Shown: in pieces, positions 54,266 to 62,145 of the stretch
How the letters are laid out: every line of letters starts with the position of its first letter
Position numbering within the stretch: the first letter of the stretch is position 1
Source of the DNA: Massilia sp. erpn
Lineage (GTDB): Bacteria > Pseudomonadota > Gammaproteobacteria > Burkholderiales > Burkholderiaceae_D
Reading direction: 5' to 3'
Assembly: GCF_024400215.1 (NCBI RefSeq)
Contig: NZ_CP053748.1
Span: 5,456,001 to 5,520,000 of the forward strand
DNA length: 64,000 bases
Made by a program: the position numbers and the translations under genes
Notes under the pieces: generated by a model
Databases searched by the model: none
Seen by the model: only the letters and a program-made list of their open reading frames with translations
Told to the model about the DNA's origin: nothing

Positions 54266-55105
54266 ATGAAGAGCAGACTTTCCCATCGCTGGCCGGCCTG
54301 GAGCCGGACCGCGGCGCTGACGCTGTGGCTGACCTGTGCCGCCGCCCCAGCCATGGCCAGCGGCTGCTCGCGCGACATCATCGTCCCCGTCGCCCCCATC
54401 GGTGTCAGCGTCGTCGTCAACGGCAGCAGCGTGGAAGGCATTTACACCGAGATGCTGCGCAACCTGGGCACCAAGGCCGGCTGCAATTTCGTCTTTTCCG
54501 TGGTGCCGCGCGCGCGTCTGGAAGTCATGTTCGAAAGCGGCAAGGCCGACCTGCTGCTGCCCGCCAACCGCACGCCGGCGCGCGACCAGCTGGGCCACTT
54601 CATCCCCATGATCGGCCACCGCGCCACCCTGATCACCCTGCCCAGCGAACGCCCGCCCATCCGCAATGCCCAGGAACTGCTGGAAAAGCACGAGTTGCGC
54701 GTGGCCGTGGTGCGCGGCTTCGACTACGGCGAGCAATACCAGTCCATCGTACGCGAGCTGACGCGCCAGGGGCGGCTGTTTCTCGAAGTCGATGCCAATG
54801 CCGTGGCGCGGCTGATGAATGTCGGTTCGGTCGACGTCACCATCATGGGGCCGACCATCCTGGCCGCCGCCATCCGCCGCGAACCGCGCGTGCAGGGGCT
54901 GATGGAGAAGCTGCGCATCGAACCGATTCCCGAGCTGCCCTGGGGGCATAGCGGGGTGTACTACTCGCGCCGCTCGCTGAACGCGGAGGACCAGGCGGTC
55001 CTGCGCGAGCTGCTGGAAAAAGCCGCCAGGTCGGGAGTCGTGTACGAAGGCTTCCAGCGCTACCACCGTCCCGACGTGATGTCAGAAAGCGTTCGCCCCC
55101 GTTGA
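54266..55105 (+). CDS. Periplasmic solute-binding-like protein (SBP family 3)
   Basis: A 279-aa exported protein (signal peptide about 1-31). The fold pattern matches polar-amino-acid binding proteins: VEGIYTEMLRNLGTKAGC, RLEVMFESGKADLLLPANRT, LRVAVVRGFDYGEQYQSI and GSVDVTIMGPTI. There is no ABC permease nearby; such orphan SBPs in this group may act as sensors. It overlaps the EamA gene by 4 bp with a TTG start. Confidence 0.83.
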   Translation: MKSRLSHRWPAWSRTAALTLWLTCAAAPAMASGCSRDIIVPVAPIGVSVVVNGSSVEGIYTEMLRNLGTKAGCNFVFSVVPRARLEVMFESGKADLLLPANRTPARDQLGHFIPMIGHRATLITLPSERPPIRNAQELLEKHELRVAVVRGFDYGEQYQSIVRELTRQGRLFLEVDANAVARLMNVGSVDVTIMGPTILAAAIRREPRVQGLMEKLRIEPIPELPWGHSGVYYSRRSLNAEDQAVLRELLEKAARSGVVYEGFQRYHRPDVMSESVRPR

Positions 55106-56031
55106 GTCCCACTGTTGTCGCGCTTGTCCTGCTCGCGGCCTTTCTGCATGCAGGCTGGAACGCCCTGGTCAAGGCCGGAAAAGACGCCTTCCTGACCAGC
55201 GTGCTGGTCGCCTCGGGCGCGGCCCTGATCTCGCTGGCCGCCCTGCCCTTCCTGCCCGCACCCGCGCCAGCCAGCCTGCCTTATGTGCTGGCATCGACGC
55301 TGATCCACTTCCTCTACTACGGCCTGCTGGCCGCCGCCTACCGCCATGGCGATATGAGCCTGGCCTATCCCCTGATGCGCGGCAGCGCCCCGCTGATGGT
55401 CGCCATAGCCAGCCGGCCCCTGCTCGGCGAAGTCCTGAATCCCCAGCAATACCTCGCCATCGCCTGCATCTGCAGCGGTATTTTCGGCCTCTACCTCGCC
55501 TCCCGCCACCGCGTTCCGGCTGAACCCGTGTCCACCTTGGGGTCAGACCCCAATCGGACACGGACTCGGCTGATGGAAGCGCCATCTGCGCCCGGTCCAG
55601 CGCGCTCGGCTGGGCGCGCGACGCTGTTTGCGCTGCTGAATGCGGTGGCGATCACGGCGTATACGCTGGTCGATGGGATCGGGGCGCGCAAGTCGGGGGC
55701 CCCGGCCGCCTACACGATGTATCTGTTTGTGCTGACGGCCTTTGGCCTGCTGGCGTGGACGCTGGCGCGGCGGCCGGTCGCCTTGCGCGCTTACGCCTGC
55801 CAGCATTGGCGCGTGGCTTTGCTGGGCGGCTTGGGCACGCTGGCTTCCTATGGTCTGGCGCTGTGGGCAATGACGGTGGCGCCGGTGGCCGCTGTGGCGG
55901 CGCTGCGCGAGACGGCCATTCTGTTTGCGGCGGCCATCGCAACGCTCTTCCTGCGCGAGAAGATCGGCTGGCGCCGCGCCGCGGCGATCGGCTTCATTGC
56001 CGGCGGTGCGGCCTTGATGCGCTTCGCCTAG
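55102..56031 (+). CDS. EamA/DMT family transporter with in-frame palindrome insertion
   Basis: A 309-aa protein with two five-helix EamA halves (first: LVLLAAFLHAGWNALVKAG; second: LFALLNAVAITAYTLVDGIG). The start is TTG at 55102, overlapping the preceding stop as TTGA. Between the halves (about residues 138-175) is an unusually long polar loop, VPAEPVSTLGSDPNRTRTR and following, whose DNA contains the REP-like palindrome 55528-55561. The frame stays open. The stop shares CTAG (56028-56031) with the convergent SDR gene. Substrate unknown. Confidence 0.87.
   Translation: MSPTVVALVLLAAFLHAGWNALVKAGKDAFLTSVLVASGAALISLAALPFLPAPAPASLPYVLASTLIHFLYYGLLAAAYRHGDMSLAYPLMRGSAPLMVAIASRPLLGEVLNPQQYLAIACICSGIFGLYLASRHRVPAEPVSTLGSDPNRTRTRLMEAPSAPGPARSAGRATLFALLNAVAITAYTLVDGIGARKSGAPAAYTMYLFVLTAFGLLAWTLARRPVALRAYACQHWRVALLGGLGTLASYGLALWAMTVAPVAAVAALRETAILFAAAIATLFLREKIGWRRAAAIGFIAGGAALMRFA
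55528..55561. repeat. REP-like palindrome inside the EamA gene
   Basis: GTGTCC (55528-55533) and GGACAC (55556-55561) flank a core palindrome TTGGGGTC-A-GACCCCAA (55537-55553). The layout TGTCC-x3-palindrome-x2-GGACA is the same as in the pair at 6738-6865, with a GGGGTC core instead of GGTGTC. Confidence 0.85.
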
Positions 56032-56687
56032 CCTGAACCGGTCTGCGGACCTGGCCAACCGGCGCTTTCAGGCAGGACGATGGCGGAACGGATGGCTTGG
56101 GCCAGCGCGCCGGCACCATCCCCCTGGCCGCTGGCAGATACCAGGCTGACGCGAATCTCTGCGCCCACCTCCTGCCGCAGCCCTTCCGAAATCGCCGCCA
56201 CCGCTGAACGGGTGGCGCAGTAGACGGCGGCTTCGGCGCCAACCTGCTGGCCAAGCCCGCCGCCGATATTGACGATCTGGCCCGCGCGCGCAACCTGCAT
56301 CAGCGGCAGCACCGCTGCGATGCTGTGCAGGACGCCGCGCACATTCACGTCGATCATGCGGTCCCATTCGCGGATCTTCATCGCATCGAGCCGCGAGAAC
56401 GGCATCTCGGCATGGCTGTTCACCAGCACATCCACGCGGCCATGCCTGCGGTGCGCGGCCAGCGCGAAGCTTTGCGCATCGTCGGCATCGGTCACGTCCA
56501 GCAGATGCAGATCGGCCTGGCCTCCGGCGCCGCGGATCTCTTCGCCCAGCCGCTCCAGGCTATGGCGGCAGGAACCGCCCAGCACCAGGCGGTGACGATC
56601 GCGCGCCAGCAGGCGGGCCGCCGCCGCGCCGACTTCGCCGCAGGCGCCGGTAATCAGGATTACTTTGGATGAATGACGTTTTTTCAT
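56028..56687 (-). CDS. SDR-family protein lacking canonical catalytic residues
   Basis: A 219-aa Rossmann protein: TGACGEVG (13-20) is the dinucleotide loop, LDVTDADD (63-70) the adenine-binding Asp region. The active site is atypical: the catalytic Ser position is Gly (IGGG, 141-144) and YxxxK is Y156-C-A-T-R160. It may be a low-activity or non-catalytic SDR. The ATG at 56687 has GGAGG 6 nt upstream; the ATG at 56699 contains that box and is less likely. Divergent from an AraC regulator. Confidence 0.85.
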   Translation of the reverse strand: MKKRHSSKVILITGACGEVGAAAARLLARDRHRLVLGGSCRHSLERLGEEIRGAGGQADLHLLDVTDADDAQSFALAAHRRHGRVDVLVNSHAEMPFSRLDAMKIREWDRMIDVNVRGVLHSIAAVLPLMQVARAGQIVNIGGGLGQQVGAEAAVYCATRSAVAAISEGLRQEVGAEIRVSLVSASGQGDGAGALAQAIRSAIVLPESAGWPGPQTGSG

Positions 56688-56855
56688 GCTTGCCTCCATA
56701 CTGTTGGTCGATAGCGGAAAGTCTAGGCGGCGCAGCGCGCGCGGGCATGCACGAAAATATGCAATTCTTGCCTAATCCTCTTTCCGCTCTCGCGCGAACG
56801 GTAAAATGACGCAAAATAGCTGCCTGAATCTATTACCACCCGCAGATGGAGCCGT

Positions 56856-57806
56856 ATGAGCGCATCCCCCGATCCCAGCCTGGCGCGCCAGGTTCGCATG
56901 GCGCAGCTGATCGACCGCCTCGCGCCTGACGAGGGCTACACCCTGTGCGCCCTGCCCGGCCTGCGCTTCATGCGCGCCAACCGCTCGGTGCCGCGCACGC
57001 CGGTGCTGTACGAACCGAGCATCGTGGTGGTCTGCTCGGGGCGCAAACGCGGTTATGTGGGTGGACGGGTGTATCACTACAACGCCCAGCAGTTCCTGGT
57101 GCTGTCCGTGCCGCTGCCGTTTGAAGGCGAGACCGACGCCAGCGAGGCCGAACCGATGCTGGCGATGTCCATTCCCATCGATCTGCAGGTGGCGGCGGAG
57201 ATAGCGATGGAGCTGGATATGGCCGGCGTGCGCATCGCCGAAGCGCCGCTCGGCATCATGTCGTCGCCGCTGGACGAACGCTTCGGCAATACCCTGCTGC
57301 GCCTTCTGGAAGCCCTGCTCTCGCCGGTGGAAGCGCGCCTGCTCGGCCCCGGCATCCTGCGCGAAATTCTGTATTGCGTGATGACCGGCAGCCAGGGCGG
57401 CGCCTTGCGCGCGGCGCTGGCCCACCGCAGCCAGTTCGGCAAGATCAGCAAAGCCCTGCTGCGCATCCACCGCGACTACACCAAGTCCATCGACGTCGCC
57501 ACGCTGGCGCAGGAAGCCGGCATGAGCCTGGCCGCCTTCCACGCCAGCTTCAAAGCCGTGACGCTGACTTCACCCATCCAGTATTTGAAGACGACCCGCC
57601 TGCACAAGGCCCGCCTGCTGATGGCGCAAAGCGGCCTGAATGCGGCCACCGCCTCCAGCCGCGTGGGTTACGAAAGCAGCTCGCAGTTCAGCCGCGAATT
57701 CAAGCGCTACTTCGGCCGCACGCCGCTGGAAGAGGCGCGCCAGATGCGCAGCCTGCTGACGCAGGCGCCCGGCGCCAGCGAATCGCCCTTCGTCAGCGCA
57801 CAGTAG
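56856..57806 (+). CDS. AraC family transcriptional regulator
   Basis: A 316-aa regulator. The N-terminal cupin-like domain is of the AraC_N type (EPSIVVVCSGRKRGYVGG). The C-terminal double HTH is present (SIDVATLAQEAGMSLAAFHA and GYESSSQFSREFKRYFGRTP). It likely controls the divergent SDR gene; such AraC/SDR pairs are common. Its end overlaps the convergent CocE-like gene by 14 bp. Confidence 0.92.
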   Translation: MSASPDPSLARQVRMAQLIDRLAPDEGYTLCALPGLRFMRANRSVPRTPVLYEPSIVVVCSGRKRGYVGGRVYHYNAQQFLVLSVPLPFEGETDASEAEPMLAMSIPIDLQVAAEIAMELDMAGVRIAEAPLGIMSSPLDERFGNTLLRLLEALLSPVEARLLGPGILREILYCVMTGSQGGALRAALAHRSQFGKISKALLRIHRDYTKSIDVATLAQEAGMSLAAFHASFKAVTLTSPIQYLKTTRLHKARLLMAQSGLNAATASSRVGYESSSQFSREFKRYFGRTPLEEARQMRSLLTQAPGASESPFVSAQ

Positions 57807-59718
57807 GATTCACCACCGGCAGCTCGATGAAACTGTTGTGGTAGACGCGCTGCGTGGCCTTCTTATAGTCCCCCGGCTTGGCATAAAAGATGTTCGGCAC
57901 ATAGCTCTGGGGATTGCGGTCGTACAGCGGGAACCAGCTCGATTGCACCTGCACCATCAGGCGGTGGCCGGGCTGGATCACGTGGTTCACATGGGGCAGC
58001 GCAAAGCGGTAAGTCTGCACCTCGTTGGCCGGAATGGCCGAAGGCTTTTCCAGGCTGTCGCGGTAGCGGCCGCGGAAGATGTCCATGGCCAGCGCCAGCT
58101 GGTAGCCGCCCAGCTCCGGCTGCGACGGCACTTCGTCCGGATAGACGTCGATCACCTTGACCACCCAGTCGGCATCGCTGCCGCTGGTCGATGCCGCCAA
58201 GTGCACCTGCGGCGCGCCGGACAGCGTGAGCGGCGCCTTCAGCGGCTCGGAGACATAAGTCAGCACGTCCGGCCGGTCGGAGGCGAAGCGCTGGTCGCTC
58301 ACCAGCCATGGCCGCCACGTATTGGCGTCGCCCATGCGCACCGGGCGCGGCACAAAGGGCACGGGCTTGGCCGGATCGGCCACATATTCGTCATAGCCTG
58401 CCGCCGTGCCAGCCTTGGGCGCATCGAAGCCCAGCTTGAGGCCTTCCTTCAGATACACGGGGCGCGCCGCCGACGGACAGCCTTCGGCGCAGGACAGCGG
58501 CCAGCGCGGCAAACGCTGCCAGCGGTTGCTGCCGGTCTGGTAGAACCATACGGGCGGCGTGTCGGCGGCCGGCGCGCCATCCTTCAGATACTGGTTGAGG
58601 AAGGGCTGCATCACGTCGTGCCGGAACTGGTAGGCCGTATCGCCATTGAATTTGAGCGCGCCCAGGCTGGAGCCTTCGTAATTGACGCCGCTGTGGCGCC
58701 AGGGGCCGACCACCAGGAAGTTCATGCGGTTGTCCTTGTCCTGCGGTTCCAGCGCGGCATAGGTGGCGTAGGGACCGTAGATATCCTCCTGGTCCCACTG
58801 CCCCACCACGTGCATGGTCGGCACGCTCAGTTTGCGCGCGCCGAGAATGCGGTCGAGCGCCTGCTCCTGCCAGAAGCTGTCGTAAGCCGGATGCTCGAAC
58901 AGCTTCTTGGTGAAGTTCAGGCGCTCCAGGCCAAAGCGCTTGGCGTAGCCGTAGGCGGAACCGGCGCGCAGCATGCTCTCGTACTCGTCGAAAATGCCGG
59001 TCGCCAGCTGCTCGCCGCCGCCGCGCGCCGCGGTCTGGCTGGCGATATAGGACATGGTGGTCATGCGGAAGGCGCCGTTGTGGAACCAGTCGTCGCCGCG
59101 CCAGCCATCGACCATGGCGCTCATCGGCACCGCCACCTTCAGCGCCGGATGCGGATCGGCCAGCGCCATCAGCACGGTAAAGCCTTCGTAGGAGGAGCCC
59201 AGCATGCCCACCTTGCCATTGCTCTCGGCGACATTCTTCACCAGCCAGTCGATGGTGTCCCAGGCGTCGGTGCCGTTGTCGGTTTTGCTCTTGTTGAGCG
59301 GGCCGCGCAGGGGGCGGGTCATCACATACTCGCCTTCCGAACCATGCTTGCCGCGCACATCCTGGAACACGCGGATATAGCCCTCGCCGACAAACACCTC
59401 GTCACCCTGCGGCAGCGCGGCCAGCATGCTGGGACTGACGCTACGCTGGGCGCGCTTGGCCGCGTTATAGGGCGTGCGCGTCAGAATCATGGGTGCCCTC
59501 GACGCGCCCTTGGGAATCACGATCACAGTATGCAGCTTGACGCCGTCGCGCATGGGGATCATGACTACGCGCTTGATATAGTCGGCATTCTCGTCCGGCA
59601 CCTCCAGGCGCGGCCCGATATCGGGCGTCATCGGCGAAATCTGGGCCAGCGCGGCACTGCTGGCAAAGGCGGAAAGCAGTATCAGTCCGGACAGCCGGAC
59701 GGACGGGGAAAGGCGCAT
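57793..59718 (-). CDS. CocE/NonD family hydrolase (alpha-amino acid ester hydrolase-like)
   Basis: A 641-aa exported protein (signal peptide about 1-25). The alpha/beta-hydrolase domain has the nucleophile GSSYEGFT, the typical IPMRDGVKLHTVIVIPKG start and DWFHNGAFR. The C-terminal X-Pro dipeptidyl-peptidase-type beta domain follows (VHLAASTSGSDADWVVKVID). This is the family of cocaine esterase, glutaryl acylases and AEHs that act on beta-lactam side chains. The natural substrate is unknown. Confidence 0.93.
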   Translation of the reverse strand: MRLSPSVRLSGLILLSAFASSAALAQISPMTPDIGPRLEVPDENADYIKRVVMIPMRDGVKLHTVIVIPKGASRAPMILTRTPYNAAKRAQRSVSPSMLAALPQGDEVFVGEGYIRVFQDVRGKHGSEGEYVMTRPLRGPLNKSKTDNGTDAWDTIDWLVKNVAESNGKVGMLGSSYEGFTVLMALADPHPALKVAVPMSAMVDGWRGDDWFHNGAFRMTTMSYIASQTAARGGGEQLATGIFDEYESMLRAGSAYGYAKRFGLERLNFTKKLFEHPAYDSFWQEQALDRILGARKLSVPTMHVVGQWDQEDIYGPYATYAALEPQDKDNRMNFLVVGPWRHSGVNYEGSSLGALKFNGDTAYQFRHDVMQPFLNQYLKDGAPAADTPPVWFYQTGSNRWQRLPRWPLSCAEGCPSAARPVYLKEGLKLGFDAPKAGTAAGYDEYVADPAKPVPFVPRPVRMGDANTWRPWLVSDQRFASDRPDVLTYVSEPLKAPLTLSGAPQVHLAASTSGSDADWVVKVIDVYPDEVPSQPELGGYQLALAMDIFRGRYRDSLEKPSAIPANEVQTYRFALPHVNHVIQPGHRLMVQVQSSWFPLYDRNPQSYVPNIFYAKPGDYKKATQRVYHNSFIELPVVNPTVR

Positions 59719-59874
59719 GCGAAGTCTCCTGAATAATCTGTTCTTCTGCGGCCCGGGACTTGAATGCCTGGGCTCAGGGCGATACTAGCATGCCCGATAG
59801 TAAGAGCGTGCACGCACAGATGGCCTTGCCTGTTGCGGCGACACTGGGCTGGCAAAATCAATGAGGAGCACATC

Positions 59875-60291
59875 ATGAACAAGCTACTGATGGCAGTCCT
59901 GCTGGCCTTTGGCGGGGCCGTGGGGACATTGCCGCAACCGGCGGCCGCCGCCGATATCGTTGTGGTACGCACCGAGCCGCCGCCGCTGCGCAGCGAGCCG
60001 GTGCCCGATGCGCGCCGCGGCTACGTCTGGGCGCCGGGTTACTGGCGCTGGAGCGGCAACCATTATGTCTGGGTGCGCGGCCAATGGATGCGCGCGCGCC
60101 ACGGCTACTACTGGCGCCCTTCGACCTGGGAATCGCGCGGCGACCGCTGGCAGATGCAGCACGGCGGCTGGGTGCGCGGCGATGGTGACCGCGATGGCGA
60201 CGGCATCCCGAACCGGGTGGACCGCGACCGCGACAACGATGGCGTGCCCAATCGCTATGATGCCCGTCCCAACGATCCGGACCGGCGCTGA
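59875..60291 (+). CDS. YXWGXW-repeat protein, paralogue of 39119-39751
   Basis: A 138-aa exported protein (signal peptide about 1-25). The repeats GYVWAPGYWRWSGNHYVWV, GQWMRARHGYYW and GGWVRG are followed by a DRDGDGIPNRVDRDRDNDG tail. It is shorter than its paralogue, having lost the central Pro-rich part. A GAGGAG ribosome site precedes the ATG. Envelope function presumed. Confidence 0.83.
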   Translation: MNKLLMAVLLAFGGAVGTLPQPAAAADIVVVRTEPPPLRSEPVPDARRGYVWAPGYWRWSGNHYVWVRGQWMRARHGYYWRPSTWESRGDRWQMQHGGWVRGDGDRDGDGIPNRVDRDRDNDGVPNRYDARPNDPDRR

Positions 60292-60313
60292 ACGGCCGTG
60301 GCGGCGGCGCGAC

Positions 60314-60319
60314 TTGACA
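60314..60319 (+). promoter_or_regulatory. Consensus -35 box upstream of the trpS leader
   Basis: A perfect TTGACA lies 30 bp before the leader ORF. The matching -10 is poor (ACCATA/CATAAC around 60337-60346), so the exact promoter is uncertain. Confidence 0.4.
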
Positions 60320-60348
60320 GCGGGCCGCCAAACTGCAACCATAACGGC

Positions 60349-60399
60349 ATGAAAGCAATTCAATCACATCCGTCTAGTCTGTCCTGGTGGCGCCGCTGA
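60349..60399 (+). CDS. Putative Trp leader peptide of trpS
   Basis: A 16-codon reading frame, MKAIQSHPSSLSWWRR, with two adjacent Trp codons (60385-60390) just before its stop. It resembles the enterobacterial trp leader peptide (MKAI...WWR). It lies 105 bp upstream of trpS and is followed by an intrinsic terminator. Ribosome stalling at the Trp pair under tryptophan or Trp-tRNA shortage would control trpS readthrough. The ribosome site is weak. Confidence 0.7.
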   Translation: MKAIQSHPSSLSWWRR

Positions 60400-60468
60400 C
60401 AGCGCGCGGCCACTGCAAAGTGATGTGATTTTAATATCAACGCCGCCTCAGCCAGGTGGCGTTTCTTA
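60387..60468 (+). promoter_or_regulatory. Candidate Trp attenuator of trpS
   Basis: GTGGC (60387-60391), which overlaps the Trp codons, can pair with GCCAC (60409-60413). GCGGC (60406-60410) can pair with GCCGC (60442-60446) as an antiterminator. The terminator stem AACGCCGCCT (60439-60448) / AGGTGGCGTT (60454-60463), one G-U pair, is followed by TCTTAT. The alternatives are mutually exclusive as in classical attenuation; the antiterminator is short. Confidence 0.6.
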
Positions 60469-60504
60469 TGGCGCAGCTGACGGGGGCAAGCACAAGGAAC
60501 CCCG

Positions 60505-61518
60505 ATGAGCAAGCCCTCCACCCCTGACGTGATTCTGACCGGCGACCGCCCGACCGGCCCGCTGCACCTCGGCCATTACGTCGGCAGCCTGCGCAACCGC
60601 GTCACGTACCAGAACCAGTATAAGCAGTTCATCATGCTGGCCGACTCGCAAGCGCTGACTGACAATATGGATGACACCAACAAGGTGCACCGTAATGTGG
60701 TCGAAGTGGCGCTGGACTATCTGGCGGTGGGCATCGATCCCGCCAAGTCCACCATCCTGATCCAGTCGCAGATTCCGGAACTGGCCGAACTGACCTTCTA
60801 CTACCTGAATATGGTGACGGTGGCGCGCCTGGAGCGCAATCCGACCGTAAAGGCGGAAATCGTGCTGCGCGGCTTCGAACGCGATATCCCGGCCGGCTTC
60901 CTCACCTATCCGGCGTCGCAGGCGGCCGACATCTCGGCCTTCAAGGCGTCCCTGGTGCCGGTGGGCGAAGACCAGATTCCGATGATCGAACAGACCAACG
61001 AGATCGTGCGCCGCTTCAACCGCATCGCCAACCGCGACATCCTGGTCGAATGCAAGGCGCTGGTGCCGGAAATCGGCCGCCTGCCAGGCATCGACGGCAA
61101 GGCCAAGATGTCCAAATCGCTGGGCAACACCATCAATCTGGGCGCCTCGGCCGACGAGATCACCGCCGCCGTGAAAAAGGTGTATACCGATCCGCTGCAC
61201 CTGCGCGTGCAGGACCCCGGCCACCTGGAAGGCAATGTGGCCTTCATCTACCTGGACGCCTTCGATACCGACAAGGCGGCGCTGGAGGAAATGAAAGCCC
61301 ATTATGTGCGCGGCGGCCTTGGCGACTCGATCGTGAAGAAGCGCCTGGAAGTGGTGCTGCAGGAGATGCTGGCGCCGATCCGCGCCCGCCGCGAAGAGTA
61401 CGCGAAGGACAAGGGCTATGTGATGCAGGTGCTGAAGGAAGGCACGGCGCGCGCGCGCGAAGTGGCGGCCCGCACCGCCGACGAAGTCAAAGCGGCCCTC
61501 GGCCTGAGCTACTTCTAA
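60505..61518 (+). CDS. trpS: Tryptophanyl-tRNA synthetase
   Basis: A 337-aa class I synthetase. [16 protein letters not shown] (12-27) contains the HIGH-type motif HLGH, and KMSKS is at about 202-206. Length and sequence match bacterial TrpRS, with [19 protein letters not shown] typical. It charges tRNA-Trp. An AAGGA ribosome site precedes the ATG. Control by the upstream leader is proposed. Confidence 0.97.
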   Translation: MSKPSTPDVILTGDRPTGPLHLGHYVGSLRNRVTYQNQYKQFIMLADSQALTDNMDDTNKVHRNVVEVALDYLAVGIDPAKSTILIQSQIPELAELTFYYLNMVTVARLERNPTVKAEIVLRGFERDIPAGFLTYPASQAADISAFKASLVPVGEDQIPMIEQTNEIVRRFNRIANRDILVECKALVPEIGRLPGIDGKAKMSKSLGNTINLGASADEITAAVKKVYTDPLHLRVQDPGHLEGNVAFIYLDAFDTDKAALEEMKAHYVRGGLGDSIVKKRLEVVLQEMLAPIRARREEYAKDKGYVMQVLKEGTARAREVAARTADEVKAALGLSYF

Positions 61519-61521
61519 ACC

Positions 61522-62145
61522 GTGGCCGCAGCCGGCAAGGAAGGCCGCGAAGGCGGCAAGACCAAGGCAGCCGCTGCCGGCGCGTCCGGCCGTGGCAAAG
61601 CCGCTGGCGGCAGTTCGGTGCGTGCCGCACCGGCGCGCGGCAGCGCAGGCAAAGGTGATGGCGCAAGCCGCGGCGGCGCCAAAACCGCTGGCCGTGGTGC
61701 GGCGGCCAAAGGCGATTTCGTCAAGCGCGGCGGACGCGCCGATGCCGGCCAGGGCGGCGGCGCGTCTGGCGCCTGGAGCTATCTCGCCCTGCCCGTCTTC
61801 GCCCTACTCTATCTGGTGGCCGTTCTCAAGTGGAAGCTGGACCAGTGGCCGGCCGCCGTCTACGGCGTGGCCAGCGTGCTGGCATTTATCTTCTACGCCA
61901 TCGACAAATCGGCGGCGCGTTCCGAACGCTGGCGCACGCCCGAATCCACCCTGCTGCTGCTCGGCCTGGCCTGCGGCTGGCCCGGCGCCCTGCTGGCCCA
62001 GCAATGGCTGCGCCATAAAACCGTCAAAACCTCCTTCCAGCTGATGTTCTGGGCCACCGTGCTGCTGAATATGGCCGCTTTCGCCGCCTATGCCCGCCTA
62101 CAGGCCGGAGGGGTAAGTCTCGGGCGTCTCCTCGCGCTGCAATAA
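61522..62145 (+). CDS. DUF1294 protein with low-complexity basic N-terminus
   Basis: A 207-aa protein starting with GTG 3 bp after trpS. The first 80 residues are Gly/Ala/Lys/Arg low complexity (GGKTKAAAAGASGRGKAAGG). The last 120 are the DUF1294 membrane domain with about four helices (FYAIDKSAARSERWRTPEST is the family signature, followed by GWPGALLAQQWLRHKTVK). In related proteins the N-terminus is a cold-shock domain; here it is replaced. Its end overlaps the convergent esterase-family gene by 48 bp. Confidence 0.82.
   Translation: MAAAGKEGREGGKTKAAAAGASGRGKAAGGSSVRAAPARGSAGKGDGASRGGAKTAGRGAAAKGDFVKRGGRADAGQGGGASGAWSYLALPVFALLYLVAVLKWKLDQWPAAVYGVASVLAFIFYAIDKSAARSERWRTPESTLLLLGLACGWPGALLAQQWLRHKTVKTSFQLMFWATVLLNMAAFAAYARLQAGGVSLGRLLALQ

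Noticed and set aside
57838..59736. 632-codon frame opposite the CocE-like hydrolase
   Set aside because: Shadow of a real gene; no signal peptide, domain or ribosome site.
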